NCBI RefSeq assembly: GCF_037975245.1
Contig: NC_092563.1
Span: forward strand, 30,841,960-30,905,959
Source: Apostichopus japonicus
Lineage: Eukaryota > Echinodermata > Holothuroidea > Aspidochirotida > Stichopodidae
Length of the DNA: 64,000 nt
Direction: 5' to 3'
Of the stretch, positions 10,507 to 23,585 are shown piece by piece. How positions within the stretch are numbered: the first letter of the stretch is position 1; each line of letters opens with the position of its first letter. Made by a program: the position numbers and the translations under genes. The notes under the pieces are model-generated. The model saw only the letters and a list, made by a program, of their open reading frames with translations. It was not told the origin of the DNA and did not search any database.

Positions 10507-11683
10507 ATATACAGCAGACCTTTAAACTCATACTACAGTTTACTGTAATTGCCGCACATTGAATGCACATATACTACCCAAACCAGATATGTTCCCTCCT
10601 GTATTGTGACGATGCATCACGTCTCATACTTGAACATACGATATTGGTTTCCTGGAACTTAGTTATTTCTTTTAATTTTTGTTCTATTATTATTTCCCAG
10701 TGTAATGGCGATGCGATATGCAGATCTGGGGATTGCACTCTTGTCTATATTTTGACTTTTTTTTCAAATGATCAATTTCGAAATTACCAGAAGTGAATTA
10801 TCTTAAGCTCAAAAAGCTGCAAAATCTTTTCATAATACTGTAATATACTGTAGTAAATGAAAGAAATTATTTCAGATTGATGTAGGTGTAAACAGGGTGA
10901 ATAGGTGGATAATACCTTGGATTCCAATTAGTACTTTAAGCATCGGTTGTGATGCCAGCCAGTGTCGCATCCACTATTGGTGGAGGATGTCCAAAGTGAG
11001 GTCCTTTTAGCTCCCAAGGCTTTTTAGCCATATCCCGGGATTGAGGGTAATTTTCCAAATATGTTTTCTGTGTCTTTTTCTCCATATATATATGTGTTTG
11101 ACAAAATCAATAACAGCGCCCTCATTTTATGATGGCTTATAGCCATTACTTTTGCTCAATATGGAAAAAAATGAATTTCTAAGAGCAATGGCATCGCAAC
11201 TGATGGGTAAAAATATTCTTTTGACGAGGGAACCAGGAATAGGGGGTGGTCGAATTGGAAGTGTCCTTTGTGAATAATTCCATTTCCAAAATTAACTGGT
11301 TAAGCTAAGTGAAGGGGAGAAAGCAATAATGACAAGGTATACTAGATGTGAAAGGATGGGGTGGACCATTGTGAGTCCCAGGAGAAACGTTGAAGTGCTG
11401 TTTGGTCTTTCTTCGAAGTTCAAGCGTCAAAAATATAACACAGATTTTTCGTGCATTCATGCTTTGTTCTTTTGATTATTATATCATTTGCAATGACCAA
11501 CCAATTAAAGTTATACTTAAACAACTTTTCAATTAAGAGAGATTTAACGACTATAGACCTATAGAAACCACATATACTGCATGATATAAAGAGATAATAT
11601 ATGCCATAAAACTGGCTGACTTTTCTGAAGCACAAAAGTATAAGTCCTGTATTTGCATGTGCATGTGTATGTACGCTTCTAGT
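10507..11683. other. Intergenic, nothing recognised
   Basis: No convincing gene or repeat. The short ORFs on both strands lack family features. Confidence 0.45.
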
Positions 11684-11752
11684 ACATGTCCCATGTCTGT
11701 AGGTGAGCGTGCCAAAACTGTCTTTGATTTGCGTGTGCGGATCCTCTTTGTG
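11684..11752 (+). repeat. 69-bp block, copy 1
   Basis: This block aligns without gaps to 12,467-12,535, with about 56 of 69 bases identical by eye. In one forward frame both copies read as TCPMSVGE.AK.V.DL.VRIL, so it may be a duplicated exon, a pseudogene pair or part of a repeat. No family was recognised. Confidence 0.6.
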
Positions 11753-12466
11753 CGTGTTTCTATTTTTATTTTCTGTTTTGCTTTCATTTCTCTTAGTCAA
11801 GCAACCATAACAACATTATTCTGTGTTTGGATCGTGTATTTACTGTTATTATTAATTTCATAACTATGTCCAGGTCAAGCTGGAACTAGATTGCCATCCA
11901 TGTCATCAGCAGCGTAAGACGGCCCAGAGTCTCATCCTTGAACATACATCAACCAGAAAACATATTTCACATGTAAATAGGTTTGCCTCAAAGACGTTCA
12001 ACCGATATACTGTAATATGAAAAGATTCTTTTTGGTCTCGCTTGCAGTTTATTACCGTACATATTGCAACAGACTTCAATTCAAATTGCAACAGCTCAGG
12101 TTGTTACAAATTGGGACAAAGTATATTCCAATTGCGACAAGAATTATAACAAATTTCGATAGTGACTACTTTTGTAGGCCGGCTACTTCAGGTTGAAACT
12201 GCCACTGCACCAGGTTCGAGGTTCAGCCAACTTTCGGCTCTTGAGATACCGTATTAGCAAGCTGTTAATGTTTCACATTCAACTACGCAAGCAGATACCA
12301 ATTGCGGACCCACAGGATGACCAAATGTATACGATCGGGTGCGTATCTTTGTTGCAGTTGAAAAAAAACAACTACAGCTAAATTATTCTGATTATCGAAT
12401 ATAAAATGTCATCATGTCGCCATTGACTCGAGTGGGTTTTATCCTTTATTGAATGTGTTTCAGCAT

Positions 12467-12535
12467 ACATGTCCAATGTCTGTAGGTGAAATGGCCAAAA
12501 TTGTTCTTGATTTGCAGGTGCGTATCCTCCTAGTG
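12467..12535 (+). repeat. 69-bp block, copy 2
   Basis: Second copy of the block at 11,684; see that entry. The differences contain no indels, and the shared frame stays open through both copies. Confidence 0.6.
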
Positions 12536-12937
12536 AGTGGTCTTAGTTTTTCCTCATATGGTCTTAAAGTCAAGCAAATCAAACAGAATCGTGTGTTTAT
12601 GCGCGCGTATGTGAATGTGAGGGCGGGTCAGGGGAATACAGCCAAGGGACAGATAAAGTCATAAAGTAAGACATTTGACATAACCGCACAGGGGTCCGAA
12701 TTGGTTCTGTACGGGACTAACTGGTGTTTTCGGAAGTTATCGGGCGAGCGATTGGATTTGAGAATCGAATCAATTTTCCTTTACTATTCTCTTTGTTGAC
12801 CTTCACATGATGAACATTTTTTAAAAGGTCTTACTTCGAACGATAACTATCTTATCTTGAGTAATCTTCGATGGGTCTTATAAAAATGTTGAAAACCGCA
12901 ATACCGTTAAACAATAATGTTACCAGCCATCCATTGA

Positions 12938-14615
12938 GCTAGAAGTATCCAACAACTATATAGGACATTCAAAACTATTTTTCACGGACCTCGAGATCAC
13001 AAAATCTTTAAATGTTGAGGATGCTAATAAATGTGATGGGCTGTTAACGGAGGATGAATGTAGAGCCGACCTCTTTTCTATGAGTAAAAGCAAAAGCCCT
13101 GGTAATGATGGATTGTTTGATTGAATTTGATCAGCATTTTTGGCCTCTAATTGGTACTGTTGCAACAGACCCTTTAAATTTCTCGTAAACTCACTTGGGT
13201 CTCTCGAAAGAGCACGTAGTAATATCATTCTTATTCCTAAGCCTGGAAAAGATCATAACTTTGTTAAAAATTATAGGCCTATTTTTTTATTGAATATGGA
13301 TTATAAGATTTGTTCAAAAGCATTAGCTACTTGAATTAAGAAAGTTTTGCCTATCATTATTGGTCACAATCAAACGGGTTATATTAAAGGACGTTTCATC
13401 GGGAAAAATATTCGTTGTATTCTAGATTCGATCGATTTCTGTAAGCTGAATTCAATCCCTGGTCTTTTAGTGTTAACTGATTTTGAAAAAACGTTTGATA
13501 GACTGAATTGGGATTTTATTTTTCATTGCATTGAATGTTTTAATTTCAATTGTAGTTTTTGTCGTTGGATTCGTACGTTATATTCAAACTCTTCTGCTTC
13601 AGTTTTTAGTAACGGTATTTCCTCGGCGCCTTTTGACATTACTAGGGATGTGAGACAAGGTTGTCCTCTCAGCCCTTACATTTATATACTTTGTGTGGAA
13701 TGTCTAGCAATTAACATCAATGCAAGCTTAAATGTTAAAGGTATTTCTATTTTAAATAACGAATTAAAAATCCTCCAGTATGCTGATGATACTATTTTAT
13801 TCCTTGATGGTTCTCATGAGTCATTGAGAGAGGTTATTCTTATCCTGAAAGATTTTAAACTGGCTTCTGGGCTTAAGATTAATTTTTATAAGTCTAGTGT
13901 TTTTCCACTAGGTTCTTTAATTAATCATAAGCCACACTTTATTGACCAGTATGATTTTAGGTGGACTGATGGTCCAGTAATTGTTTTAGGTATTGTTATC
14001 AGCAATGATGGAGATGAACTTTTTCGGTTAAATTTCATGCCCAAGTTGTCTCGACTAAAGTAGTCATTGAATTTGTGGTCTTGTAGAGACCTTACACCTA
14101 TTTGTAAAATCATTTTGGTGAAAACGTTTGCTTTATCTCAATTGGTGTATCTATTTCAATGCCTGCCAAATCCTCCCATTTATTTTATTAAGCTGGTGGA
14201 TAATGTTTTGTATAACTTTATCTGGGCGGGAAAACCCAATAAAATCAAACGTACTGTTATGATTAAATCAATTTCAGAGGGAGGATTAAACGTTACTCAC
14301 ATAAGCAGTTTTATTAATGGTTTAAAATGCACACGGGTTAAGAGATATACTGACACTACTGAGGATTATTGGAAAATGTATTTTTCCTATTATCTTAAAA
14401 AGTTTGGTAAAAAATATCTATTTGAATGTAATGTTATGCCAGGCGACGTTAAAACGGAAAACCATTTCATAAATGACGTACAATATATGCTTGTTCTCTT
14501 TTTGCTTTTAAGAACCCTTCTGGCAATTTTATTGATCAAATTATCTGGAACAACCACAATATTAAAGAAAACAAAAATGTTATTTTTTACAAACATTGGT
14601 ACGAGAAAAATCTGA
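12938..14615 (+). pseudogene. Tx1/L1-like reverse transcriptase, disrupted
   Basis: Coding blocks seen in order: LLTEDECRADL and SKSPGNDG (about 13,030-13,115, ended by TGA), IPKPGK and NYRPIFLLNMDYKICSKAL (about 13,230-13,327), HNQTGYIKGRFIGKNIR, LLVLTDFEKTFDRLNWDF (first catalytic Asp), DVRQGCPLSPYIY, LQYADDTILFL (YADD catalytic pair), ASGLKINFYKS, then CLPNPPIYFIK and FIWAGKPNKIKR from the C-terminal connection region. Longest open pieces are 13,347-14,063 and 14,067-14,615, separated by one TAG. The breaks at about 13,124, 13,334 and 14,061 and the downstream frame changes show it cannot make a full enzyme. Confidence 0.9.
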
Positions 14616-15024
14616 TTCATATTCATAATCTTTTAGATGCAAATGACCGGTTTTTAAGTTTTCTTGATTTTAAACAGAAATTCGATATAAATTGCCCTTT
14701 CACATTTTACTGTGGCATTATAAATGCTATCTCAGGTCATTGGAGAAGGTCATTAGATGCCTGCAATGGTGTCGAGGAAATTCCTTTGAAGATAATTCAT
14801 AACAAAGCATCACTATCTCGTTTCAATTATAAGCAGCTTATTCATGGACACGTACCGTAACTATTCCAAAGTGTATTGTTAAGTGGAATGTAAACTTTGA
14901 TTATCGCTCTCTACATTGGCGTGTTATCTTTCAAATTCCTTTCAAGTCGTTAAGGGAGACAAAATTACAATACTTTCAATATCGTTTTCTTCATCGTATA
15001 CTTGGGACAAACCATCTTCTGAGT

Positions 15025-15207
15025 TTGATGGGTTTAATTGACAATTTACGATGTACATTCTGTGGCCTAAAGGAGGAAACTATTGAACATTTGTTTTGGG
15101 AGGGTAAAATTATTTCTGATTTTGTTTTAGATGTTGGGCAACATATTTTTAATAGACAATTTTTTTTTTCCAAGTCGGATATTTTTTCGGCTATCAACTA
15201 TCATTGA
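15025..15207 (+). pseudogene. zf-RVT-like C-terminal fragment of the Tx1/L1 LINE
   Basis: Contains LRCTFCGLKEETIEHLFWE, matching the C-x2-C...H-x-F-W pattern that follows the RT in plant and animal L1/Tx1 elements. It lies in the expected place, downstream of the connection region, and in the same orientation. Confidence 0.75.
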
Positions 15208-15540
15208 AGCATCAGTTGAATTTTTTAATTTTTTATATCAAATACTATATATTCTAGAAGAAAGTAAATTTGAGCATTCCCAACGTTAACGAATTTTTGT
15301 ATAAATTAAAATTTCTGTTACAAGTTGAGAAACATTTAGATCATGGTAAACATCGAGGACCTCTCTCATACAATCTCCTAAGAGACACTTTTAGTAATTG
15401 TGCTATGCTCTTTGAGTATTGAATATTTGTAATCAAACAGTTATTTAGTGTCATAGATATGTTTTTATATAAGTTTGTTATTATGGCAAAAGATTTGACA
15501 ATAAATGATGGCTAAAAAAGAATAAAAACGAAAGAAATAT

Positions 15541-15884
15541 GGTTCCACACATCACAGTAAGGATCACAGGGTGCATATCCTCCCATTTTCTCTTACAAAT
15601 CCTCTTGTGTTGTTCGATGCATGTCTTACATGGAACAACAAATTTCATACAATTTATTACTTATTATTGTAAATTAGAAATTTAATAACCAAATGACAAC
15701 ATAATTTAAAATTGTAATATGTAGGCAATCCTGTACATCACTTTCATAGTTAAAAACTTTAGTTCTGGACCACGTACAGCTCCTTATACATATAATCATG
15801 GTGAGAAATCATCAAACTTATTTATTTTTTTGATGTAATTGGACTTGAAGTATCAGGAACTTCTGAAGAGTTAACACACCAATA
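15541..15884. other. Spacer, nothing recognised
   Basis: AT-rich sequence between the LINE tail and the next MITE. Confidence 0.4.
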
Positions 15885-16258
15885 CAAGGGCGTAGGTACG
15901 GGGGGGGGGGGGTGGGGGGCGCCAGCCCCCCAGTGAAAAATGTGGAGGGGCGGAAGTATCATTCCGCCCCCCGCTCCGCAAGTCAGAAACCCCTTTTTCA
16001 TTTCCAAATGAGAAAAAAAATCTCATTTGGAGCACCAAATTGCATCTAAGGCCAGGTGAAAATACAAAATTAAGTTTACAAAATGGAGTGGGTGTTGAAG
16101 TGTGCTATATTGCACCAAATTGCATCTGATGCCACCTGGAAATGCAAAAAATTCCAAAGGGGAGGGGGACACCCCCTCCCCTTAGACCCCTCCCCCAGGC
16201 CGGCCATCAGCCTTCAGCCCCCCCCCCCCCCACTCAAAAGTACCTTCCTACGCCACTG
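15885..16258. mobile_element. hAT-type MITE (374 bp)
   Basis: Ends are CAAGGGCGTAGG (15885-15896) and CCTACGCCACTG (16247-16258), inverted repeats with two mismatches. The target-site duplication caccaata occurs at 15877-15884 and 16259-16266. Poly-G and poly-C tracts lie inside both ends. It is too short to encode a transposase. Confidence 0.92.
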
Positions 16259-16849
16259 CACCAATACCACAGGTGTGGGACAGCATTACCGGATCCTTTG
16301 AAGCCACTTTACTGGGTAACATTTTGTAACTTGGGGAATAATGACGGACTTAAAAGGAAACATAGTGAAATATGGTTTAGCAGAGGAACATGGAGGGAAC
16401 AGGCCGTATAATTACTCACATGTTGGCCAGTTTTTGTTTCCGATCTGCACCTATGTGCTGTATGTAGTGTAAATCCTTTTGAGCCATTTTTTCTTTTCTT
16501 TTATTCGTATGACACATATGTGATCTTCATTGACATTAAAACTATAAATTATTGTAAACAGGTTTTGAGGATTGTCAGCTATTTATAGTTTGATTGGAGA
16601 GAGCCAGCCTGTAATATTTTTTATCAAATGAGACATTGATATTGAAAAACTACATAGGCAAAATAATTTGGTGTGAACATCTCTGACTTCCAATTCAAAT
16701 TTCTCCAGTAAAGTTTAGAAGGGCAGTCATGTGGCACCTACTTATAATCCACCTGATTTGCTTAGAATGTATGGATTTTTCATCAATCTATGTGGTGTAA
16801 AAACATATTTAATCATAGGAATAAGGTCTATATCACTATTATCAGTCTA

Positions 16850-17960
16850 CTATGTTCAGCTGAAATCAGCAGAGTAGCAGTAGTGTCACTATGGGAATGT
16901 AAAATTATATAATAATGAATGAATCTAGAACATTATTTAAGGACAATATAGTACATATCGTATGGCAACTCAATGGAATGCAAAGAATACAATTGGGATT
17001 CAGTACTGGAAGATTTTTCATATTCATGTATATTGGAACTGAGGATAAGCAATATTCAATGATTCTCATGGGCATTCACTGACCTTTTATTTGAGGGCAT
17101 CTAACATCATTTCATCTGCAAAGTTTTGAAAGAAGTGGAGGAGGCGAGGGGAAGTTACTGTTACACAGAGTAGCAGTAATGATCAATAATGGGCACTCAT
17201 GCTTAGTAATTGATATAAGATTTGTTGAGATTAATTTCTCTGCAACAATACTTTGATCAATCTATGGCAACACAATGGAAAGTAAAGGAGACAATTGGGA
17301 TTCAGCACTGGTAGATTTTTCATAATCATGTATATTACAGTGTGTACATCCGCAATAATTACTATTTGATATTCAGTATTAATGGGCATCCTTGTGTATC
17401 TGAAATTACATTTTGGAATATTTCTTAAGGTTATTAGGTTATATAACATAATAACACTATGGGAATCTGAAAAAAATATTCAAGTGAATGGATCTAGAAC
17501 ATTATTTGGGGAGTACATAGTACCCAAATTAAGGTGTCGGTTCAAACAATGATTATACCTACATTATACTCACCGTACATCTCTGCAGATATACTTTAAA
17601 AGGACTTTTATACAATTGCAGTGGATCTAGAGTTTGATTACTGTAAAGAGGGGGTCAGGATGTGGGTAGGGAACTGAGGATAGGCAATAATCAATGATTC
17701 TCATGGGCCTGAAAAAAAATATTCAAATGAATGGATCTGCAATATTATAATTATGTATATTACAGTATGTACATTGGCTACGATTACCATTAAATTTTCA
17801 ATGTTTACATGCATTGGGATCTTGGTGTATCTGAAATTGCATTTAAGTTATATGATGTTATTTCACAATGTAAAATTACTCAAATGAATGGTTCTAGAAC
17901 ATTATATGGGACAACATAGTACCCAAATTAAGGTGTAGGTTCAACAATGATTATAGTTAT
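16850..17960. repeat. Diverged tandem duplication (about 300-400 bp unit)
   Basis: Phrases recur in order: aatgaatggatctagaacat near 17,485, with variants near 16,913 and 17,885; gtacccaaattaaggtgt near 17,521 and 17,921; gaactgaggata followed by caatgattctcatgggc near 17,036 and 17,669; gggattcag followed by gatttttcat near 16,990 and 17,297. Spacing varies, so the copies have had indels. It directly precedes the satellite array. Confidence 0.6.
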
Positions 17961-20900
17961 CGCATTTTCGATTTAACGGTACCGCACATTCTATATAACG
18001 GTACCGCACATTCGATTGAACATTACAGCACATTCGATTTAACGGTACCGCTTTATCGATTGAACGGTACCGTTCAATAGAATGTGCTGTACCGCACATT
18101 CGATTAACCGGCACCACACATTATATTTAACGATACTACACATTCGATTTAACGGTACCGCACATTCGATTTACCGGTACCGCACATTCGATTTACCGGT
18201 ACCGCATATTCGATTGAACCGTACCGCATATTCGATTGAACTGTTTGGCATATTTTTTTTTAACGGTACCGCATATTCGATTTAACTGAACCGAACACAC
18301 TATATAACGGTACCGCACATTCGATTAAACGGTACCGCACATTCTATTTAACGGTACTGCAAATTCTATTGAACGGTACCGCTCAATCAAATGTGCGGTA
18401 CCGCATATTCTATTTATTGGTACCGCACATTCTATTTAGCCGTACCTCACAATCTATTTACCGGTACCGCACATTCTATTTAACGGTACCGCAAATTTTA
18501 TTGAACGGTACCGCTCATTCAAATGTGCGGTACCGCATATTCTATTTATTGGTACCGCACATTCGATTGATCCGTACCTCACAATCTATTTACCGGTACC
18601 TCACAATCGATTGAACGGTACAGCACATTCGTTTTAATGGTACCGCATTTCGATTGAATGGTACCGCTCAATCAAATGTGCGATACAGCATATTCTATTT
18701 AACGGTAACGTACTTTCGATTGCACGGTACCGCATAATCGATTGAACGGTACCGAACATTGGATTTACCTGTACCGCACATTCGATTGCACGGTACCGCA
18801 CATTCCATTTACCGGCACTGTACTTTTGATTGCACTGTACCGCACATTCGATTGACCGGCACCGTACTTTCGATTGAACGGTACCGCACATTCCATTTAA
18901 AGGTACCGCATTTCAATTGAATGGTACCGCACATTCGATTGAACGGTACCACACATTCCATTTTCCGGTACCGCACATTCTATTTCCGGCACAGTACTTT
19001 TGATTGCACTGTACCGCACATTCGATTGACCGGCTGCGTACTTTGATTGCACGGTACCGCATAATCGATTGAACGGTATACCGCACATTGACTTTACCTG
19101 TACTGTACATTCTATTTATAGGTAGCGCACAATCGATTGAACGGTACCGCATATTCGATTGAAGTGTTCCGCTTATTCTATTTAACGGTAGCGCATATTC
19201 AAATTAACGGTACCGAACACACTATATAACTGTACCGCACATTCTATTGAACGGTACCGCATATTCGATTCAACGGTACCGCATACTCTATTTAAAGCTA
19301 CCGCATATTCTATATAACGGTACCGATCATACTATTGACCTGTACCGCACATTCCATTGAACAGTACCGCACATTCGATTTAACGGTATCGCACAATCGA
19401 TTTAACTGAACCAAACGTTATATTTAACGGAACCGCTTTTTCGATTAACGGTACCGCTCTATCGAATGTACTGTACCACAAATTCGATTTAACCGTACCG
19501 CATATTCGATTGAGCAGTACCGCACATTCGAATTAACGGTACTGCAAATTCGATATAACGGGACCGCACATTCTGTTTAACGGTATCGAAAATTCTATTT
19601 AACGGTACCGCACATTCGAATGAACGGTACCGCAAATTCTATTCACAGGCACCGCACTTTCGATTTCACTGTACCGCTCAATCGAATGTGCTGTACCGCA
19701 CAAAAGATTTAACGGTAACGCACATTCGATTTAACTATATCACACATTCCATTTAACTGAACCATACATTATATTTAACGGTACCGCACATTCGAATGTG
19801 CTGTATCGCACATTCGATTTATTGGTGCCGCACATTCGATTGGGCAGTACCGCACATTCGAATTAACGGTACCGCACATTAGATTGAACTGTACCGAATA
19901 TTCTATTCAACGGTACCGCTTTTTCAATTAAACGGTACCGCTCAATCGACCGTTCTGTACCACACATTTTATTTAACGGTACCGAACATTCGATTAACCT
20001 GTACCGAACATTTGATTGCACGGTATCGCTAATTCGATTGAACGGTACCGCACATTCGATTTACCGGTACCGCATATTCGATTGAACCGTACCGCATATT
20101 CGATTGAACTGTTTGGCATATTTTTTTTTAACGGTACCGCATATTCGATTTAACTGTACCGAACACACTATATAACGGTACCGCACATTCGATTAAACGG
20201 TACCTCACATTCTATTTAACGGTACCGCAAATTCTATTGAACGGTACCGCTCAATCAAAATGTGCGGTACTGCATATTCTATTTATTGGTACCGCACATT
20301 CTATTTAACCGTACCTCACAATCTATTTACCGGTACCCCACATTCGATTGAACGGTACAGCACATTCGTATTAACGGTACCGCATTTCGATTGAATGCTA
20401 CCGCTCAATCAAATGTGCGGTACAGCATATTCTGTTCAACGGTAACGTAATTTCGATTGCACGGTACCGCATAATGAATCGATTGAACGGTACCGAACAT
20501 TGGATTTACCTGTACCGCATATTATATTTACCGTCACCGTACTTTCTATTGCACGGTATCGCACAATCGTTTTAACGATACCGCACATTCTATTTATAGG
20601 TAGCGCACAATCTATTGAAGATACCGCATATTCGATTGAACTGTTCCACCCGTTTCTGTTTAACGGTAGCGCATATTCGATTGAACGGTACCCTACATTC
20701 TCTTGAACGGTAGCGCATATTCGATTGACTGATACTGCACATTCTATTTACAGGCACCGAAATTTCTATTGTACGGTACCGCACAATCGATTTAACTGTA
20801 CAGCACATACGATATAACGGAACGGCAAATTCTATTTCACTGAACGATACACTTTATTTCACGGTACCGCTTTTTCGATTGAACATTACAGCTCAATAGA

Positions 20901-22988
20901 ATGTGCTGTACTGCATATTCTATTGAACGGTACCGCACATTCGATTGCACGGTACCGCACATTCCATTTTTCGGTACCGCACATTCCATCACCGGAGGCA
21001 AGGGAAAGTGCACGAGCCAGGGACAAGTTGAAACAGAGCGTGATGGCCTTATGTGCCACAAGGCACGAAGAGGATAGTTGAGTTGTGACATTCCATTTAC
21101 CCGCACCGTACCTTTGATTGCACTGTACCGCACATTCGATTGACCGGCACCGTACTTTCGATTGCACGGTACCGCAAAATCGATTGAACGGTACAGCACA
21201 TTCGATTTAACGGTACCGCATATTCTATTTAAAGGTAAAGCATTTCAATTGAATGGTACCTCACATTCGATTGAACGGTACCACACATTCCATTTTCCAG
21301 TACCGCACATTCTATTTACCCGCATCGTACTTTTGATTGCACTGTACCGCACATTCGATTGACCGGCTGCGTACTTTGATTGCACGGTACCGCATAATCG
21401 ATTGAACGGTATACCGCACATTGACTTTACCTGTACTGTACATTCTATTTATAGGTAGCGCACAATCGATTGAACGGTACCGCATATTCGATTGAAGTGT
21501 TCCGCATATTCTATTTAACGGTCGCGTATATTCAATTAAACGGTACCGCTTTATCGATTGAACGTTATACCGCTCAATAGAATGTGCTGTACATTCTATT
21601 TAACGGTACCGCATTTTCGGTTTAACGGTACCGCATTCCTTTTTCTGGTACCGCACTTTCTCTTTACCGGTACTGCACATTCGATTCTACGGTACGGCAC
21701 ATTCTATTTACTGGCACCATACTTTCGATTGCACTGTACCGCACATTCTATTTACCGGCACCACACATTATTTTTAACGGTACTACACATTCTATTTAGC
21801 GGTACCGCACATTCGATTTAACGGTACGGCTAAGTCGATTTACAGGTACCGCATATTCGATTGAACCGTACCGCATATTCGATTGAACTGTTTGGCATAT
21901 TCTATTTAACGGTACCGCATATTCGATTGAACTGTACCGAACACACTATATAACGGTACCGCACATTCGATTGATACCGCACATTATATTTAACGGTATC
22001 GCAAATTCTATTGAACGGTACCGCTCAATCAAATGTGCGGTACCGCATATTCTATTTATTGGTACCGCACATTCTATTTAGCCGTACCTCACAATCTATT
22101 TACCGGTACCGCACATTCTATTTAACGGTACCGCAAATTTTATTGAACGGTACCGCTCATTCAAATGTGCGGTACCGCATATTCTATTTATTGGTACCGC
22201 ACATTCGATTGATCCGTACCTCACAATCTATTTACCGGTACCTCACAATCGATTGAACGGTACAGCACATTCGTTTTAACGGTACCGCATTTCGATTGAA
22301 TGGTACCGCTCAATCAAATGTGCGGTACAGCATATTCTTTTTAACGGTAACGTACTTTCGATTGCACGGTACCGCATAATCGATTGAACGGTACCGAACA
22401 TTGGATTTACCTGTACCGCATATTATATTTACCGTCACCGTACTTTCTATTGCACGGTACCGCACAATCGTTTTAACGATACCGCACATTCTATTTATAG
22501 GTAGCGCACAATCGATTGAAGATACCACATATTCGATTGAACTGTTCCACCCATTTCTATTTAACGGTAGCTCATATTCGATTGAACGGTACCCTACATT
22601 CTCTTGAAAGGGTACCGCACATTCGATTGACTGATACTGCACATTCTATTTACAGGCACCGAAATTTCTATTGTACGGTACCGTACAATCGATTTAACTG
22701 TACAGCACATACGATATAACGGAACAGCAAATTCTATTTCACTGAACGATACATTTTATTTCACGGTACCGCTTTTTCGATTGAACATTACAGCTCAATA
22801 GAATGTGCTGTACTGCATATTCTATTGAACGGTACCGCACATTCGATTGAACAGTACCGCACATTCGATTTAACGGTATCGCACAATCGATTTAACTGAA
22901 CCAAACGTTATATTTAACGGAACCGCTTTTTCGATTAACGGTACCGCTCTATCGAATGTACTGTACCACAAATTCGATTAAACCGTAC
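17961..22988. repeat. 22-bp satellite array, left part
   Basis: Consensus unit GGTACCGCACATTCGATTTAAC or its ...GATTGAAC variant; 22 bp between successive GGTACC starts. Units are diverged from one another but in good register. Many single units occur in the opposite orientation between two GGTACC palindromes, for example 18381-18396 between GGTACC at 18375 and at 18397. The marker ctgtttggcata recurs at 18,241, 20,109 and 21,888, showing a higher-order repeat of about 1.8 kb. Numerous apparent ORFs here are a by-product: three 22-bp units make 66 bp, giving a 22-residue periodic peptide. Confidence 0.95.
20990..21087. other. 98-bp non-satellite insert within the array
   Basis: Unrelated sequence (starting accggaggcaaggg) sits between acattccat on the left and acattccat on the right. 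The flanks could be a target-site duplication or simply the satellite phrase. On the plus strand it reads as 30 codons beginning PEARESARARDKLKQSV and ending in TGA, which looks like the end of a coding sequence. No family was identified. Confidence 0.7.
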
Positions 22989-23585
22989 CAGTGGCGGAGA
23001 AACAGGGGGGCTGGGGGGGGGGGGGTTTAACCCCCCACTTTTTGAAGAGGGGGGGGGTTGGCCCACACAATCAACCCCCCTAGTTTTTGCCAGTAATGTT
23101 CTGTTATAGCCTATGTTATGTGCTCCAAATGGCATAATAAATCAAATTATTAATTTGAAATTGTTAAAGTCATTTCAACCTTTTACCTGGTAGGCTACAT
23201 CAACAATTAACGACCGAAAACCGAGTTAGAATTGACCCACATCTTATTTCTAGCCCCTTTCCCCCACCTTGCGCATTCGAACTTGTAGCCCATAGCGCTA
23301 ACTTCACCCCACAACAGACATACACAAAATAACGTTTTGTTGCTGTTGAATAGCTTTGGAACTGTATACACTTGCCAACTTCAACGAGGTGAAGGAAGGA
23401 AAAGAAAAAGAAGAAAGAGAGAAAAGGAGAAAAGGAGAAAAGGATGGAGTAGAAAATACGGCAAGAAAACGGGAAGAGAAAGAGGAACAGTGACAAAATT
23501 ATTCGAATTTGTAAAGCAAACAGCAGATATCACATCATATTCAGTGAGCATGAAAATGGCGTTCCACGATAAACAGCCTCCAAAC

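Larger units (their letters stand above)
12930..15540 (+). mobile_element. Decayed Tx1/L1-like LINE
   Basis: A 5'-truncated non-LTR retrotransposon of the L1/Tx1 type. The reverse transcriptase and 3' zinc-knuckle region can be followed for about 2.5 kb through several frame changes and stops. The order is linker (LLTEDECRADL, KSKSPGNDG), RT palm, thumb and connection region, then a zf-RVT-type motif. The 3' end is placed at the A-rich sequence near 15,515-15,540; the 5' end is approximate. Confidence 0.85.

Noticed and set aside
12956-13228. 90-codon minus-strand ORF
   Set aside because: Antisense shadow of the Tx1/L1-like reverse transcriptase linker region.
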